From the NCBI RefSeq assembly GCF_004324755.1, contig NZ_SDMQ01000002.1, positions 124,001-188,000 of the forward strand: a stretch of 64,000 nt of DNA. Direction: 5' to 3'. The stretch's first letter is position 1. Each line of letters starts with the position of its first letter. This DNA comes from Propioniciclava sinopodophylli. GTDB lineage: Bacteria > Actinomycetota > Actinomycetes > Propionibacteriales > Propionibacteriaceae. This document shows positions 43,901-50,952 of this stretch, in pieces. A model generated the notes under the pieces. That model saw nothing but the letters and a program-made list of their open reading frames with translations. It made no database searches and was not told the DNA's origin. The translations under genes and the position numbers were made by a program.

Positions 43901-44634
43901 GCGTTGCGCCGGTCGACGTTGCGGACGTCCAGCGGCACGAGGCGCCGGGCGGCGTCCAGCACGTCGGCGATCGGGGCGTCCGACTTGCGGGCCATCCGGA
44001 CCGCGTTGGTGAGGACACCCGTCAGCCCGTGCGCGTCGGCGAAGGCGAGCATGCGCCCGGCCAGGTGCGCCGTCCCCTCCCCGCCGCGGCCCGGGCCGGC
44101 CCGCCCGCCGAGGTGGTGGTTGGTGACGCCGACGACGAGCTGGTGCGGCTCGACGACCTCCAGCCAGTCGCCGAGGACGCCCTCGGCCGCCCGCTCGTCG
44201 CGCCTGGCCAGCGCGACGCCGAGGTCGGAGTCGGGGCCGAGCACGACGACCGCCTCGTCGCGGTGCTCCCCGACGAGCGCGCGGGTGGTGACCGGCGAGC
44301 CCCGGTCGCCGCGGGCGTGCGTGGCGCTGACCAGTCGGCACAGCGACCCCCAACCGGCCCTCGACTCGGCCAGCACGACCGCCCGAGTGCTGCCCCGCTC
44401 GGGACGCCGCGGGTCGTTCGCCACCGCCAGGTCGGCGCCCACCACCGGGGCGATGCCGGCCCGCAGGCACGCCTTCGCGAACCGGACCGCCCCGTACAGC
44501 CCGTCGCGGTCGGTGAGGGCGAGGGTGTCCATGTCGTGGCCGGCGGCGGCCTCGACGAGCGCGCTGGGGTGGGACGCCCCGTACTGCAGGGAGTACCCGG
44601 ACGCCACGCGCAGGTGGACGAAGGGGTCAGGCAT
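40945..44634 (-). CDS. dnaE2: Error-prone DNA polymerase III alpha subunit (DnaE2/ImuC)
   Basis: SOS-induced C-family polymerase for damage-induced mutagenesis. In 1229 residues: an N-terminal PHP domain (HLRVASGYSLQYGASHPSALVEAA, two blocks), a catalytic palm with ARGSGAGSLVNYCLGIS and the acids in LPDIDIDVESARR (about 407), and a fingers/thumb block FCKAHAAAFALPTYQSAWL. A C-terminal OB domain ends DDGTGPVDLTFFEDAQGPFA. It is longer than most DnaE2 (roughly 1050-1100) through a Glu/Arg/Ala-rich C-terminal insert and three in-frame 7-residue repeats near residue 825. Start ATG 44634 overlaps the HEPN gene by 8 nt. Expressed from the LexA promoter at 45332-45388. Confidence 0.95.
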   Translation of the reverse strand: MPDPFVHLRVASGYSLQYGASHPSALVEAAAGHDMDTLALTDRDGLYGAVRFAKACLRAGIAPVVGADLAVANDPRRPERGSTRAVVLAESRAGWGSLCRLVSATHARGDRGSPVTTRALVGEHRDEAVVVLGPDSDLGVALARRDERAAEGVLGDWLEVVEPHQLVVGVTNHHLGGRAGPGRGGEGTAHLAGRMLAFADAHGLTGVLTNAVRMARKSDAPIADVLDAARRLVPLDVRNVDRRNAEGYLKSGKEMLATAEEVARLAGRRDATRLIGDTRHLALRCRLDPVADIGLGEIHLPEFPGGLAELRARCESGLAARYAAPAASVVERLDEELAVIGQMGFAAYFLTVAQVVDSVKEMGIRVAARGSGAGSLVNYCLGISGVDPIRYDLIMERFLSPLRRALPDIDIDVESARRLEVYDRVFADFGTDRVAAVAMLETYRVRHAIRDVGAAMSLPPGDIDQIAKSFPHIRARDVRHALRELPELRRANLGDERLRVLFELVEGLDGLPRHVALHPCGVILSDATLGDRTPVESSLGGYQMSQFDKDDVEDLGLLKLDILGIRMQSSMAHALSEVERVTGERVDIDALAPYDDPEVYAMISRAETIGCFQIESPGQRELVGKFSPSEFNDLVIDISLFRPGPVKSEMVVPFLRARNGWAEAVYPHPNLRAALAETRGVIVFHEQVIKVVAAMTGCSLAYGDEARRALGSPEGQEDVKRWFHPAARKLGYDERLIDDVWAILVSFASFGFCKAHAAAFALPTYQSAWLKWHHGAAFISGLLTHDPGMYPKRLILAEARRMGIPVLGLDVNASGDVHRVERVPGPVDRFPEPVERATLGVRLALTDVKNISAAEVERIVAGQPYSGLVDFWHRARPGSDVAEHLVLAGGFDALYGIDRPRGLGTRGRVTRRDLLLTLADLERADRVDARAHGRARGLGSGGATGHQAVQVAFDFTEPAAPDAPGAIPGDVRVSGLPEMSDEERMAAELAVLGMDATRHVMEDHRAFIEAIGTTASDQQMKRRSGSRLLVAGVKVATQTPPVKSGRRVVFLTLDDGTGPVDLTFFEDAQGPFARTVFNSWLLVGLGELRRTGARGVSLRALGAWDLLHLEALWRSTLEATGDERAAVAAVHALIDADLAARAAEVNAPRMAEPAEAGSQGERARRRADTEHAGAAGGMGQRRVLIHPSGFVQSPYTDVAPAGESPRSIPQEYADPGRKLWHSSPGSSGR
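42126..42180 (-). repeat. 21-bp in-frame repeats within dnaE2 (REP-like insertion)
   Basis: Units start at 42131, 42152 and 42173 (21-bp period), each beginning TCGAC. The first, with CCCTTTCGACAGGCTCAGGG, resembles a palindromic intergenic repeat common in actinobacteria. Being a multiple of three it adds heptapeptides (VERVPGP, VDRFPEP, VERATLG) without breaking the gene. Confidence 0.7.
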
Positions 44635-44992
44635 GGGCGGCCGCCGCGAACGCCTGCGCGTCGCGGACCAGGTCGTCCGCCTCCCGCGTCGTGACCAGGC
44701 CGACCGCGCCGGCCTGCACCGCCTCCACCTTGAGCTGGAGCATCGCGAAGTAATCCGCCCACTCGGCCAGCTCGGGAGCGACGCCGGCCAGCACCGCCCA
44801 GATGCTGCGCCGCTCCCGCAGCCGCGGACGCCGCCGCGCGAGCACGCCGGCCGCCACGCGCAGCGCGGCCCGGTGGGCGGCGAGGTAGCGGTCGGCCGGG
44901 CGCACCGCGTCCTCCGCCGAGGCGAGCGCGGCGGCCACGTCGTCGAAGACCACCTCGGCCGGCACCCAGCGCCCGTTCGACTCGGCGGACAT
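44627..44992 (-). CDS. SAV_6107-type HEPN domain protein
   Basis: A 121-residue mostly helical protein with the pattern of the SAV_6107 HEPN family: AEDAVRPADRYLAAHRAALRVAAGVLA (two blocks), RERRSIWAVLAGVAPELAEWADYFA (two blocks) and a C-terminal AREADDLVRDAQAF-like helix. It lacks an obvious RNase R-x4-6-H motif in the usual place. ATG 44992 overlaps the DUF6504 stop and its end overlaps dnaE2 by 8 nt, so all three are translated together. Constant neighbour of dnaE2 in actinobacteria; role in the SOS response unknown. Confidence 0.8.
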   Translation of the reverse strand: MSAESNGRWVPAEVVFDDVAAALASAEDAVRPADRYLAAHRAALRVAAGVLARRRPRLRERRSIWAVLAGVAPELAEWADYFAMLQLKVEAVQAGAVGLVTTREADDLVRDAQAFAAAAHA

Positions 44993-45306
44993 CAGTCCAC
45001 CACCGCCCGCAGGAACCACGCGTCGCCGGACAGCGGGTGTGCCAGCTCGTAGACCCCCGGCAGCGACGAGCGCCCCGCGCTGGCCAGCACCCGGTAGACC
45101 TCGGCCTCGGCGAGCAGGTCGTTGCCCGACCCTTCGGCGGAGCCCCGGGAACCGCCGCCCAGCACCCACCACTGACCGGTCTCGCGCCAGCGGGTCTCAA
45201 CCCCCAGCACCCGCCAGAGCCGGCGGCGCCAGACGAACTCCACCGGCGCGGGCTCACCGGCCACCTCACCCGACCGCACCGCGATCGGCTCGTCGTAGCG
45301 CCGCAT
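44992..45306 (-). CDS. DUF6504 family protein, first gene of the SOS operon
   Basis: A 104-residue protein (start ATG 45306, MRRYDEPIAVRSGEVAGEPA; GTG 45312 is an alternative). Conserved points are PVEFVWRRRLWRVLGVETRWRE (two blocks), WWVLGG and YELAHPLSGDAWFLRAVVD. In many actinobacteria this family lies between imuB and dnaE2. Here it is the first gene after the LexA-controlled promoter, and no imuA or imuB is present. It is the operon member most likely to help the mutasome, but no activity is known. Confidence 0.78.
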   Translation of the reverse strand: MRRYDEPIAVRSGEVAGEPAPVEFVWRRRLWRVLGVETRWRETGQWWVLGGGSRGSAEGSGNDLLAEAEVYRVLASAGRSSLPGVYELAHPLSGDAWFLRAVVD

Positions 45307-45331
45307 GACCACCCCCGGGAGGAACCCTCAT

Positions 45332-45388
45332 TCGAACCTTTGTTCGAAGGGTTCCCCACTCTACGCGCCGCCCCCGACAGTCCGTCAA
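45332..45388 (-). promoter_or_regulatory. SOS promoter and LexA box of the dnaE2 operon
   Basis: On the minus strand TTGACG (45383-45388), a 19-nt spacer containing TGTCGGGGGC, TAGAGT (45358-45363), and the perfect LexA palindrome TCGAACCTTTGTTCGA (45332-45347). Spacing and spacer sequence match the dinB promoter almost base for base. The promoter lies directly behind the stop codon of the deacetylase gene. Confidence 0.88.
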
Positions 45389-45396
45389 GACGTGGG

Positions 45397-46821
45397 TCAC
45401 CGGCGCCGGTGCACGCTCCCGGGGACCGCATCACCCAGCAGTTGGGAGACCGTCACGAGGGTGAAGCCGCGCTCACGCAGGCCGGCCACGACTCCCGGCA
45501 CGGCGTCCACCGTCGACGCGTGGATGTCGTGCATCAGCACGATCGAGCCGGCGCGGGCATCCCGCAGGGCGATGCTCGTCGTCTGCTCGGTCGAGCGGTG
45601 CTTCCAGTCGAGGGTGTCGACGTCCCAGAGGATGATGGGCAGCCCGGCGACCTCCCGCGTGGTGGCGTCGTAGGAGCCGTACGGCGGCCGGCAGACGGTG
45701 GCCCGGACGCCGGCGCCCGCGATCGCTGCCTGCGCGCGCTCGACCTGGGCGCGCTGCCGGTCGGGGCCGAGCTTGGTGAGCTGCCGGTGGTCGTCGGTGT
45801 GGTTGCCGACCTCGTGCCCCTCGGCGGCCATCCGGCGCACCAGGTCGGGCGCGACCCGCACCGACGCGCCGAGCGTGAAGAACGTGGCGGGCGCGTCGAG
45901 GCTGTCGAGGTCGTCGAGCAGGCGGGCGGTGTGGCGTCCGGGGCCGTCGTCGAAGGTGAGGGCGACGCACTGGGCGACCGTGCAGTCGACGGACGCCGCG
46001 GGCGCGGACTTGACGGAGGTCACCGGGGTGGCGGACGGGGAGGCGACCAGGCCGGTGACGTCCTCCCGCACGGCCCAGCCCTGCTCCGAAAGCAGCCCCT
46101 CCACCACGGACGGGGCGAGCGTCGCCGTGACCACCCCGTCGCTGAACGACAGCACGGTGCCCTCCGGGATGCGGGCGACGAGCTCGCCGCGGGGGCTGAA
46201 GGACAGGTCCTGGAGCAGGCGGTCCCGCACCTCGGCGTTGGTGACGAGTTCCTCCAGCACCTCGCGCCCCTCGGCGCGCAGCGCAGACACGAGGGCGTCC
46301 GCCGCGGCGTGGCGCGCGCTCGGCGCGATGAGGTCGCGCGCGTGGAGGGCCTGCCCGGCCGTCCGCTCGCCGTAGTAGACGGCCGAGGATTCGTTGCCCG
46401 AGGCGCCGGCGAACTCGTACAGCGACAGCCGGACGCCGACCCACGCGGGCCCGTCCAACACCGTCTCCCACGTGCCCCGGAGCTCGGGCGGGGCCACGTC
46501 GGAGGGGGTCGTGTTGGCGAGGAACGCGGCCTCGCTCGCGGCCGACTCCTCGGCGATCAGGGCGGTCAGCGTCGTGGCGCCCGGGACCACCGGCCACTGC
46601 ACGTGGACGGGCCGGGTCGGGTCGTTACGGGAGAGGGTCTCGACCGTCCAGCGGGGCACCTCCACCGCGATCGCCGACGGCGAGGGGGCGGCCGTGGCCG
46701 ACACGCTCGGGGACGTCGCGGGAGCGGTCGGCCCGGCCGTGGGGCCCGGGGGCGTGACGGCGCAGCCCGTCAGGGCGAGCGCCAACACGCCCAGGACCAC
46801 CCCGGCCGGGCGCCGGGTCAC
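45397..46821 (-). CDS. NodB-type polysaccharide deacetylase lipoprotein
   Basis: A 474-residue extracellular enzyme. The lipobox LALTGC puts the anchor at Cys20, followed by a Thr/Ser/Pro-rich linker. An N-terminal domain (about 50-260) resembles the DUF3298/PdaC accessory domain. The NodB domain has TFDDGPG (catalytic and metal Asp), NHTDDHRQ (metal His), CRPPYGSYD, WDVDTLDW and IVLMHDIH. It probably deacetylates peptidoglycan amino sugars. The start is GTG 46821, overlapping the small upstream gene by 4 nt, so translation is coupled. Its end abuts the dnaE2 operon promoter. Confidence 0.9.
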   Translation of the reverse strand: MTRRPAGVVLGVLALALTGCAVTPPGPTAGPTAPATSPSVSATAAPSPSAIAVEVPRWTVETLSRNDPTRPVHVQWPVVPGATTLTALIAEESAASEAAFLANTTPSDVAPPELRGTWETVLDGPAWVGVRLSLYEFAGASGNESSAVYYGERTAGQALHARDLIAPSARHAAADALVSALRAEGREVLEELVTNAEVRDRLLQDLSFSPRGELVARIPEGTVLSFSDGVVTATLAPSVVEGLLSEQGWAVREDVTGLVASPSATPVTSVKSAPAASVDCTVAQCVALTFDDGPGRHTARLLDDLDSLDAPATFFTLGASVRVAPDLVRRMAAEGHEVGNHTDDHRQLTKLGPDRQRAQVERAQAAIAGAGVRATVCRPPYGSYDATTREVAGLPIILWDVDTLDWKHRSTEQTTSIALRDARAGSIVLMHDIHASTVDAVPGVVAGLRERGFTLVTVSQLLGDAVPGSVHRRR

Positions 46822-47024
46822 TGAGCGCGGAAGGTGTCGTCCATGACGTCCACCCGCGGCGGGCGCAGGATGGAACGGGCGACGTTGCGGAAGTCATGGG
46901 TGTCGAGGATGTGCGCCGCCTCCTGGTCGGTCAGGTGGTAAGCGTGCGCCAGCATGCGCACGTGCTCGGTGTAGAAGGCGTGGAGCTTGTCAACGCCCTT
47001 GAGGAACTCGAGTGCATCGCTCAT
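46818..47024 (-). CDS. Small protein (68 aa) coupled to the deacetylase
   Basis: ATG 47024 has AGGAG 7 nt upstream and the stop overlaps the deacetylase GTG by 4 nt, so this is very likely a real gene. The product has no signal or membrane segment. It is helical, with AHAYHLTDQEAAHILDTHDF in the middle, which recalls the short alpha-subunit (LigA-like) fold of some ring-opening dioxygenases; that likeness is weak. A TAGGGT at about 47076-47081 may be its -10. Function unknown; coupling suggests it serves or regulates the deacetylase. Confidence 0.7.
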   Translation of the reverse strand: MSDALEFLKGVDKLHAFYTEHVRMLAHAYHLTDQEAAHILDTHDFRNVARSILRPPRVDVMDDTFRAQ

Positions 47025-47101
47025 CGGAACTCTCCTGAGGGTGCGGGGCGTGCCGGGGTCGGAACACGGTCACCACCCTAGTCGGTACTACCCTGACCCC
47101 C

Positions 47102-47701
47102 ATGGAGATGCTTCCCGCCGCGTTCGCGTCCGGTTGGGCCAGCGGGATCAACGCGTGGGCGACGGTGCTCGTCCTCGGCGTCCTGGGCCGGTTCGCCGGC
47201 ATCGAGGGGATCCCCGCCGGCTTCCAGCGCACCGACGTCCTCGTCATCGTCGGGATCCTGTGCGCGATCGAGCTGGTCGCGGACAAGATCCCCTACATCG
47301 ACAGCGCGTGGGACACCGTCTCGACCGTCATCCGGCCCATCGCCGGTGCCGCGATCGGCGCCATCTACGCCGGCGCGACCGGCGACCTGGCCACCGTCAC
47401 GCTGGCGTCCGTCGGCGGCATCACCGCGCTGGTCAGCCACCTCACCAAGGCGGGGCTGCGGCTGGCGGTGAACACCTCGCCCGAACCCTTCACCAACGTG
47501 GCCGCCTCGGCCGCCGGCGACGTCGCGGTCACCGGCGTCGCGACGCTGGTGGCGCTGGCGCCCGTCGCCGCCGCCGTCGTCGTGGCGGTGCTGCTGGTGC
47601 TGGGCCTGATCGCGCTGTGGGCCATCGCGAGCCGCATCCGCCGGGGCTGGGCCGCGCTCCAGCGCTGGCGCACCCGCGGCCAGACGCCCACCGCCGCCTG
47701 A
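47102..47701 (+). CDS. DUF4126 membrane protein
   Basis: A 199-residue protein with five or six hydrophobic segments and the DUF4126 features ASGINAWATVLVLGVLGR, DKIPYIDSAWDTVSTVIRPIAG (two blocks) and TPEPFTNVAAS-like NTSPEPFTNVAAS. The family is widespread and uncharacterised; the glycine-rich packing suggests a channel or transporter but nothing more can be said. TACCCT (47089-47094) ends 7 nt before the ATG, so the message is probably leaderless. The next gene begins 1 nt after its stop. Confidence 0.82.
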   Translation: MEMLPAAFASGWASGINAWATVLVLGVLGRFAGIEGIPAGFQRTDVLVIVGILCAIELVADKIPYIDSAWDTVSTVIRPIAGAAIGAIYAGATGDLATVTLASVGGITALVSHLTKAGLRLAVNTSPEPFTNVAASAAGDVAVTGVATLVALAPVAAAVVVAVLLVLGLIALWAIASRIRRGWAALQRWRTRGQTPTAA

Positions 47702-47702
47702 C

Positions 47703-48656
47703 GTGGCGCGCGTCACCGTCCTCGGCCGCACGTTCGCCGGGGTGGCCGCCGCCGTCCGGCTCGCCCGCGTCGGCCACGACGTCACGCTCGTGGAGTCCCC
47801 AGGAGAGGCGGACGCCCTGCGCCGCGCCCTCGGCGACACGCTCGGCTTCCCCGCGCCGTGGCGCGACCTGTTCAAGAAGTCCGGACGGCCCGCCACCGGC
47901 GCGCTCGGCCTGCACGGGCTCGACCTGGTGCCCGATCCCGACGGCGCCCCCACCGACCGCGGCGACGTCTGGTACGCCGACGTGGACACGCTCGGGGAGC
48001 CCGCCGCCCGCGCATGGCGCGACTACGTGGACGCCGCCGACGACACCTGGCAGGCCCTGCGCCCCCTCGGCCTGGAGTCCGAGCTGACCCCCGAGGCCGT
48101 CGAGCGCGCCGGCCTGCACCCGCGCCGCAGCCTCGCCCACGAGGCGGCCGGGCTCCCTCACCCCGCCCTGGCCGAGCGCGTCCGCCGCCTCGCGTCCGCG
48201 CGCGGGCTCGACCCCGCCGACGTCCCCGCCTGGTGGACGGCCCGGCTCGCCGTGGAGCGCACCTTCGGCCGTTGGCGGCTGCAGGACGCCGACGGGACGC
48301 CTCGGCCCGCGTCCGCGCTGGCCGACGTCCTCGACGATCGGCTCGTCGAGCGCGGCGTCCGGGTGGTGGAGACCGCCGGACAGGACGCCGACGCCACGAT
48401 CGACACCCGGGACCCGGGCGTCCGGTGGCGCCGCCCGCCCCGCTTCGGGCGCCGCGACACGTTCACCGCCCAGCTGCTGGCGCGCCCCGCGCTGCGCGAC
48501 CCGCGTCGTCCGGACGTGTTCCACGCGTCGGCGTCCAGCCCGGGGGGCGACGAGCCGTGGGCCCAGCTGCTCTCGGGGGCCCTGGCCACCTACGCCGCGC
48601 ACGCGTTCCTGACGGGCGAGGACATCCGCCCGACGAACAAGGCGCTCGCGCGTTGA
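47703..48656 (+). CDS. Probable FAD/NAD(P)-dependent oxidoreductase-like protein
   Basis: A 317-residue protein beginning with a Rossmann strand-turn-helix, VTVLGRTFAGVAAAVRLARV followed by GHDVTLVES. The glycine signature is degenerate (G-R-T-F-A-G instead of GxGxxG). The C-terminal part ends ALATYAAHAFLTGEDIRPTNK, where flavoproteins usually close the FAD site. It is shorter than phytoene desaturase-like relatives and may lack a full substrate domain. GTG 47703 lies 1 nt after the DUF4126 stop, so co-translation is likely. Substrate unknown; a pseudo-enzyme cannot be excluded. Confidence 0.6.
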   Translation: MARVTVLGRTFAGVAAAVRLARVGHDVTLVESPGEADALRRALGDTLGFPAPWRDLFKKSGRPATGALGLHGLDLVPDPDGAPTDRGDVWYADVDTLGEPAARAWRDYVDAADDTWQALRPLGLESELTPEAVERAGLHPRRSLAHEAAGLPHPALAERVRRLASARGLDPADVPAWWTARLAVERTFGRWRLQDADGTPRPASALADVLDDRLVERGVRVVETAGQDADATIDTRDPGVRWRRPPRFGRRDTFTAQLLARPALRDPRRPDVFHASASSPGGDEPWAQLLSGALATYAAHAFLTGEDIRPTNKALAR

Positions 48657-48713
48657 GGCGAGGGGGTAAGGTAGGCCTCTGGCCGAAACCAGACAGGACA
48701 GGGACCCTCCGCC

Positions 48714-50909
48714 TTGAACGACTCTGAACTTCTCGCCCACGAACTGGCCCATGAACAGGCCCACGTGGATGCCGTCTACGCACGCCTCGATGAGGCGACC
48801 CGGTCGGCCCGCGACGCGGCCCAGACTGGCCGGCAGATCTTCCAGTCGGACCGCCAGACGTGGATGCGCGAGGAGGACGGCACCGCCCTCTTCGAGCGCG
48901 ACGCCTTCACCTTCCAGGCCGCCAAGCGGCTGGCGGTGCTGGACGCCGAGCACGAGGGCCTGGTCTTCGGCCGCCTCGACCTGGAGGAGCCCGAGGAGCG
49001 CGAGGTGCGCTACATCGGCCGCATCGGCGTCCGCGACGAGGACTACGAGCCGCTCGTGATCGACTGGCGCGCCCGCGCCGCCGAGCCGTTCTACCGCGCC
49101 ACCCCGCAGCAGCCGATGGACGTCGTGCGCCGCCGCGTCCTGCGCTGCCGCAACGACCAGGTCGTCGGCATCGAGGACGACCTGTTGGACGCCGAGTCCA
49201 ATACCGACGACCTGCCGATCATCGGGGAGGGCGCCCTGATGGCGTCACTGTCGCGCTCGCGCGGCACGCGGATGAAGGACATCGTCGCCACGATCCAGGC
49301 CGAGCAGGACCTGGCGATCCGCGCCGACCACGCCGGCGTCACGATCATCAGCGGTGGCCCCGGCACCGGGAAGACCGTCGTGGCGCTGCACCGCGCCGCC
49401 TACCTCCTCTACTCCAACCGGCGCCGGTTCGAGCGCGGCGGCATCCTCGTCGTCGGCCCCGGCCCGGTGTTCATGAACTACATCGAGCGCGTGCTGCCCT
49501 CCCTCGGCGAGGACTCGGTGGTGCTGCGCGCCATCGGTCAGGTCGCCGGCGACGTCCTGGGCGGTCTGTCGGCCGAACAGGTCGACGACGCGGGCACCGC
49601 GGCCGTCAAGGGCAGCCTCCGCATGGTGGGCCTGCTGAAGAATCTCGTGAACCTGCCGCTGGTCGACCCGGGTTCGGACGGCCTGTCGCTCGTCGTCACG
49701 GTCAAGGGCAACGTTCTCAAGCTGAACGACGCGCAGCTCTCCCGCATCCGGTCGGGCGTGTTGTCGCACCAGCGGGTGAACCTCGCCCGCGAGTCGGCCG
49801 AGAAGGCGCTGGTGAACGCCCTGGCGACCCAGGTGCCCGAGGACGCCGACGTGGACCCCGATGCGGTCCCCGAGCTGATCACCGACTCGGCGGCCTACCG
49901 CGACTTCGTGGACGCGTGGTGGCCCCCGCTGTCGGCCCCCGACGTGCTGCGGCGCCTGGGCGACCCGCGGGTCACCGCCAAGGTCGCCGACGGCATCCTG
50001 GACGCCGACGAGCAGGCCCTGCTCGCGGCCTCGTACGCCGAGGGCCACGACTGGACGGTCGCCGACATGGCGCTGCTCGACGAGCTGGTCTCCGTGCTCG
50101 GCCCCGAGCCGATCGAGGACCACGGCCCCAACCTCTTCATCGAGGGCGGCGAGAACGTCAGCGAGTTCGTAACCACCGCCGACCGGCTGCGCCGCACCAT
50201 CGAGAACGACCTCACCGACGACCGCCATGAGACGTACGCGCACGTGCTGGTCGACGAGAGCCAGGACATCACGCCGATGCAGTGGCGGATGCTGCGCCGC
50301 CGCGGCTCGCAGGCGTCGTGGACCATCGTGGGCGACATCGCGCAGTCGTCCTGGCCGGACCTGGACGAGGTCGGCCGAGCCGTCCGAGACCTGGTCGGCA
50401 CCGCGCCGCACCGCGAGTTCCGCCTGTCGGTGAACTACCGCTCGCCCGCCGAGGTGTTCGACCTGGCCTCGAAGGTGGTGCAGGTCTCCTACCCGCGGGC
50501 CGACCTGCCGCGCGCCGTCCGGTCGACGGGCTTCGACCCGGAGCTGTTGGAGACCTCGTCGTCGGCGCTGGTGAGCGACCTGGTCCGCATCGTCGACCGC
50601 CTCACCGACGCCGTGGGCGGCACCGTGGGCATCATCGCGCCGCCCTCGCGCCTGGACGCGCTGAAGCGCCTCCTGCCCCCGCGCCTGGGCACCCGGATGA
50701 ACACGGCCAACCTCGACCGCGTCCTGTTCGTGACGCCACTGGAGGCCAAGGGCCTGGAGTACGACGCCGTCGTGGTCGTCGCGCCGGACGAGATCGTCGC
50801 CGAGTCCCCCGGCGGCGTCCGGGTGCTCTACGTGGCCCTGACCAGGCCCACCCAGCGGCTGGTCACCCTCGACGTCGACGGTCCCGGGGCCTGGCGTCCC
50901 GCCCCCTGA
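48714..50909 (+). CDS. HelD/HelR-type RNA polymerase-associated ATPase
   Basis: UvrD-like superfamily 1 ATPase of 731 residues. An N-terminal helical arm (about 1-60, EQAHVDAVYARLDEATRSARD) fits the coiled coil that HelD inserts in RNA polymerase. Motifs are Walker A SGGPGTGKTVVALHR (about 213), Walker B HVLVDESQDITPMQW, FRLSVNYRSP (motif IV region) and YVALTRPTQRLVTLD (motif VI). In actinobacteria such proteins recycle stalled polymerase, and some displace rifamycins. The start is TTG 48714 with AGGGA 9 nt upstream. I see no rifamycin-associated element in the upstream gap. Confidence 0.88.
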   Translation: MNDSELLAHELAHEQAHVDAVYARLDEATRSARDAAQTGRQIFQSDRQTWMREEDGTALFERDAFTFQAAKRLAVLDAEHEGLVFGRLDLEEPEEREVRYIGRIGVRDEDYEPLVIDWRARAAEPFYRATPQQPMDVVRRRVLRCRNDQVVGIEDDLLDAESNTDDLPIIGEGALMASLSRSRGTRMKDIVATIQAEQDLAIRADHAGVTIISGGPGTGKTVVALHRAAYLLYSNRRRFERGGILVVGPGPVFMNYIERVLPSLGEDSVVLRAIGQVAGDVLGGLSAEQVDDAGTAAVKGSLRMVGLLKNLVNLPLVDPGSDGLSLVVTVKGNVLKLNDAQLSRIRSGVLSHQRVNLARESAEKALVNALATQVPEDADVDPDAVPELITDSAAYRDFVDAWWPPLSAPDVLRRLGDPRVTAKVADGILDADEQALLAASYAEGHDWTVADMALLDELVSVLGPEPIEDHGPNLFIEGGENVSEFVTTADRLRRTIENDLTDDRHETYAHVLVDESQDITPMQWRMLRRRGSQASWTIVGDIAQSSWPDLDEVGRAVRDLVGTAPHREFRLSVNYRSPAEVFDLASKVVQVSYPRADLPRAVRSTGFDPELLETSSSALVSDLVRIVDRLTDAVGGTVGIIAPPSRLDALKRLLPPRLGTRMNTANLDRVLFVTPLEAKGLEYDAVVVVAPDEIVAESPGGVRVLYVALTRPTQRLVTLDVDGPGAWRPAP

Positions 50910-50916
50910 TCCGCCG

Positions 50917-50952
50917 CACCGACACCCCGGCCTTGACCGCCGACAGCCCCTA
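50917..50952 (-). repeat. Degenerate 22-nt-type repeat pair, locus E
   Basis: Two diverged units about 21 nt apart (around GACACCCCGG at 50921 and CGACAGCCCC at 50941) in the gap between the helR-like gene and metF. Read on the minus strand the second gives TAGGGGCTGTCGGCGG, in which TAG is the metF stop codon. Core matches loci B and C. Confidence 0.65.

Noticed and set aside
40972-44694. Long open frame opposite dnaE2
   Set aside because: Antisense shadow of a certain gene, low-complexity composition, no family motifs.
48657-48713. Rifamycin-associated element before the HelR-like gene
   Set aside because: No GGGGCTTGC-type palindrome is present; only a short TCTGG/CCAGA stem is seen.
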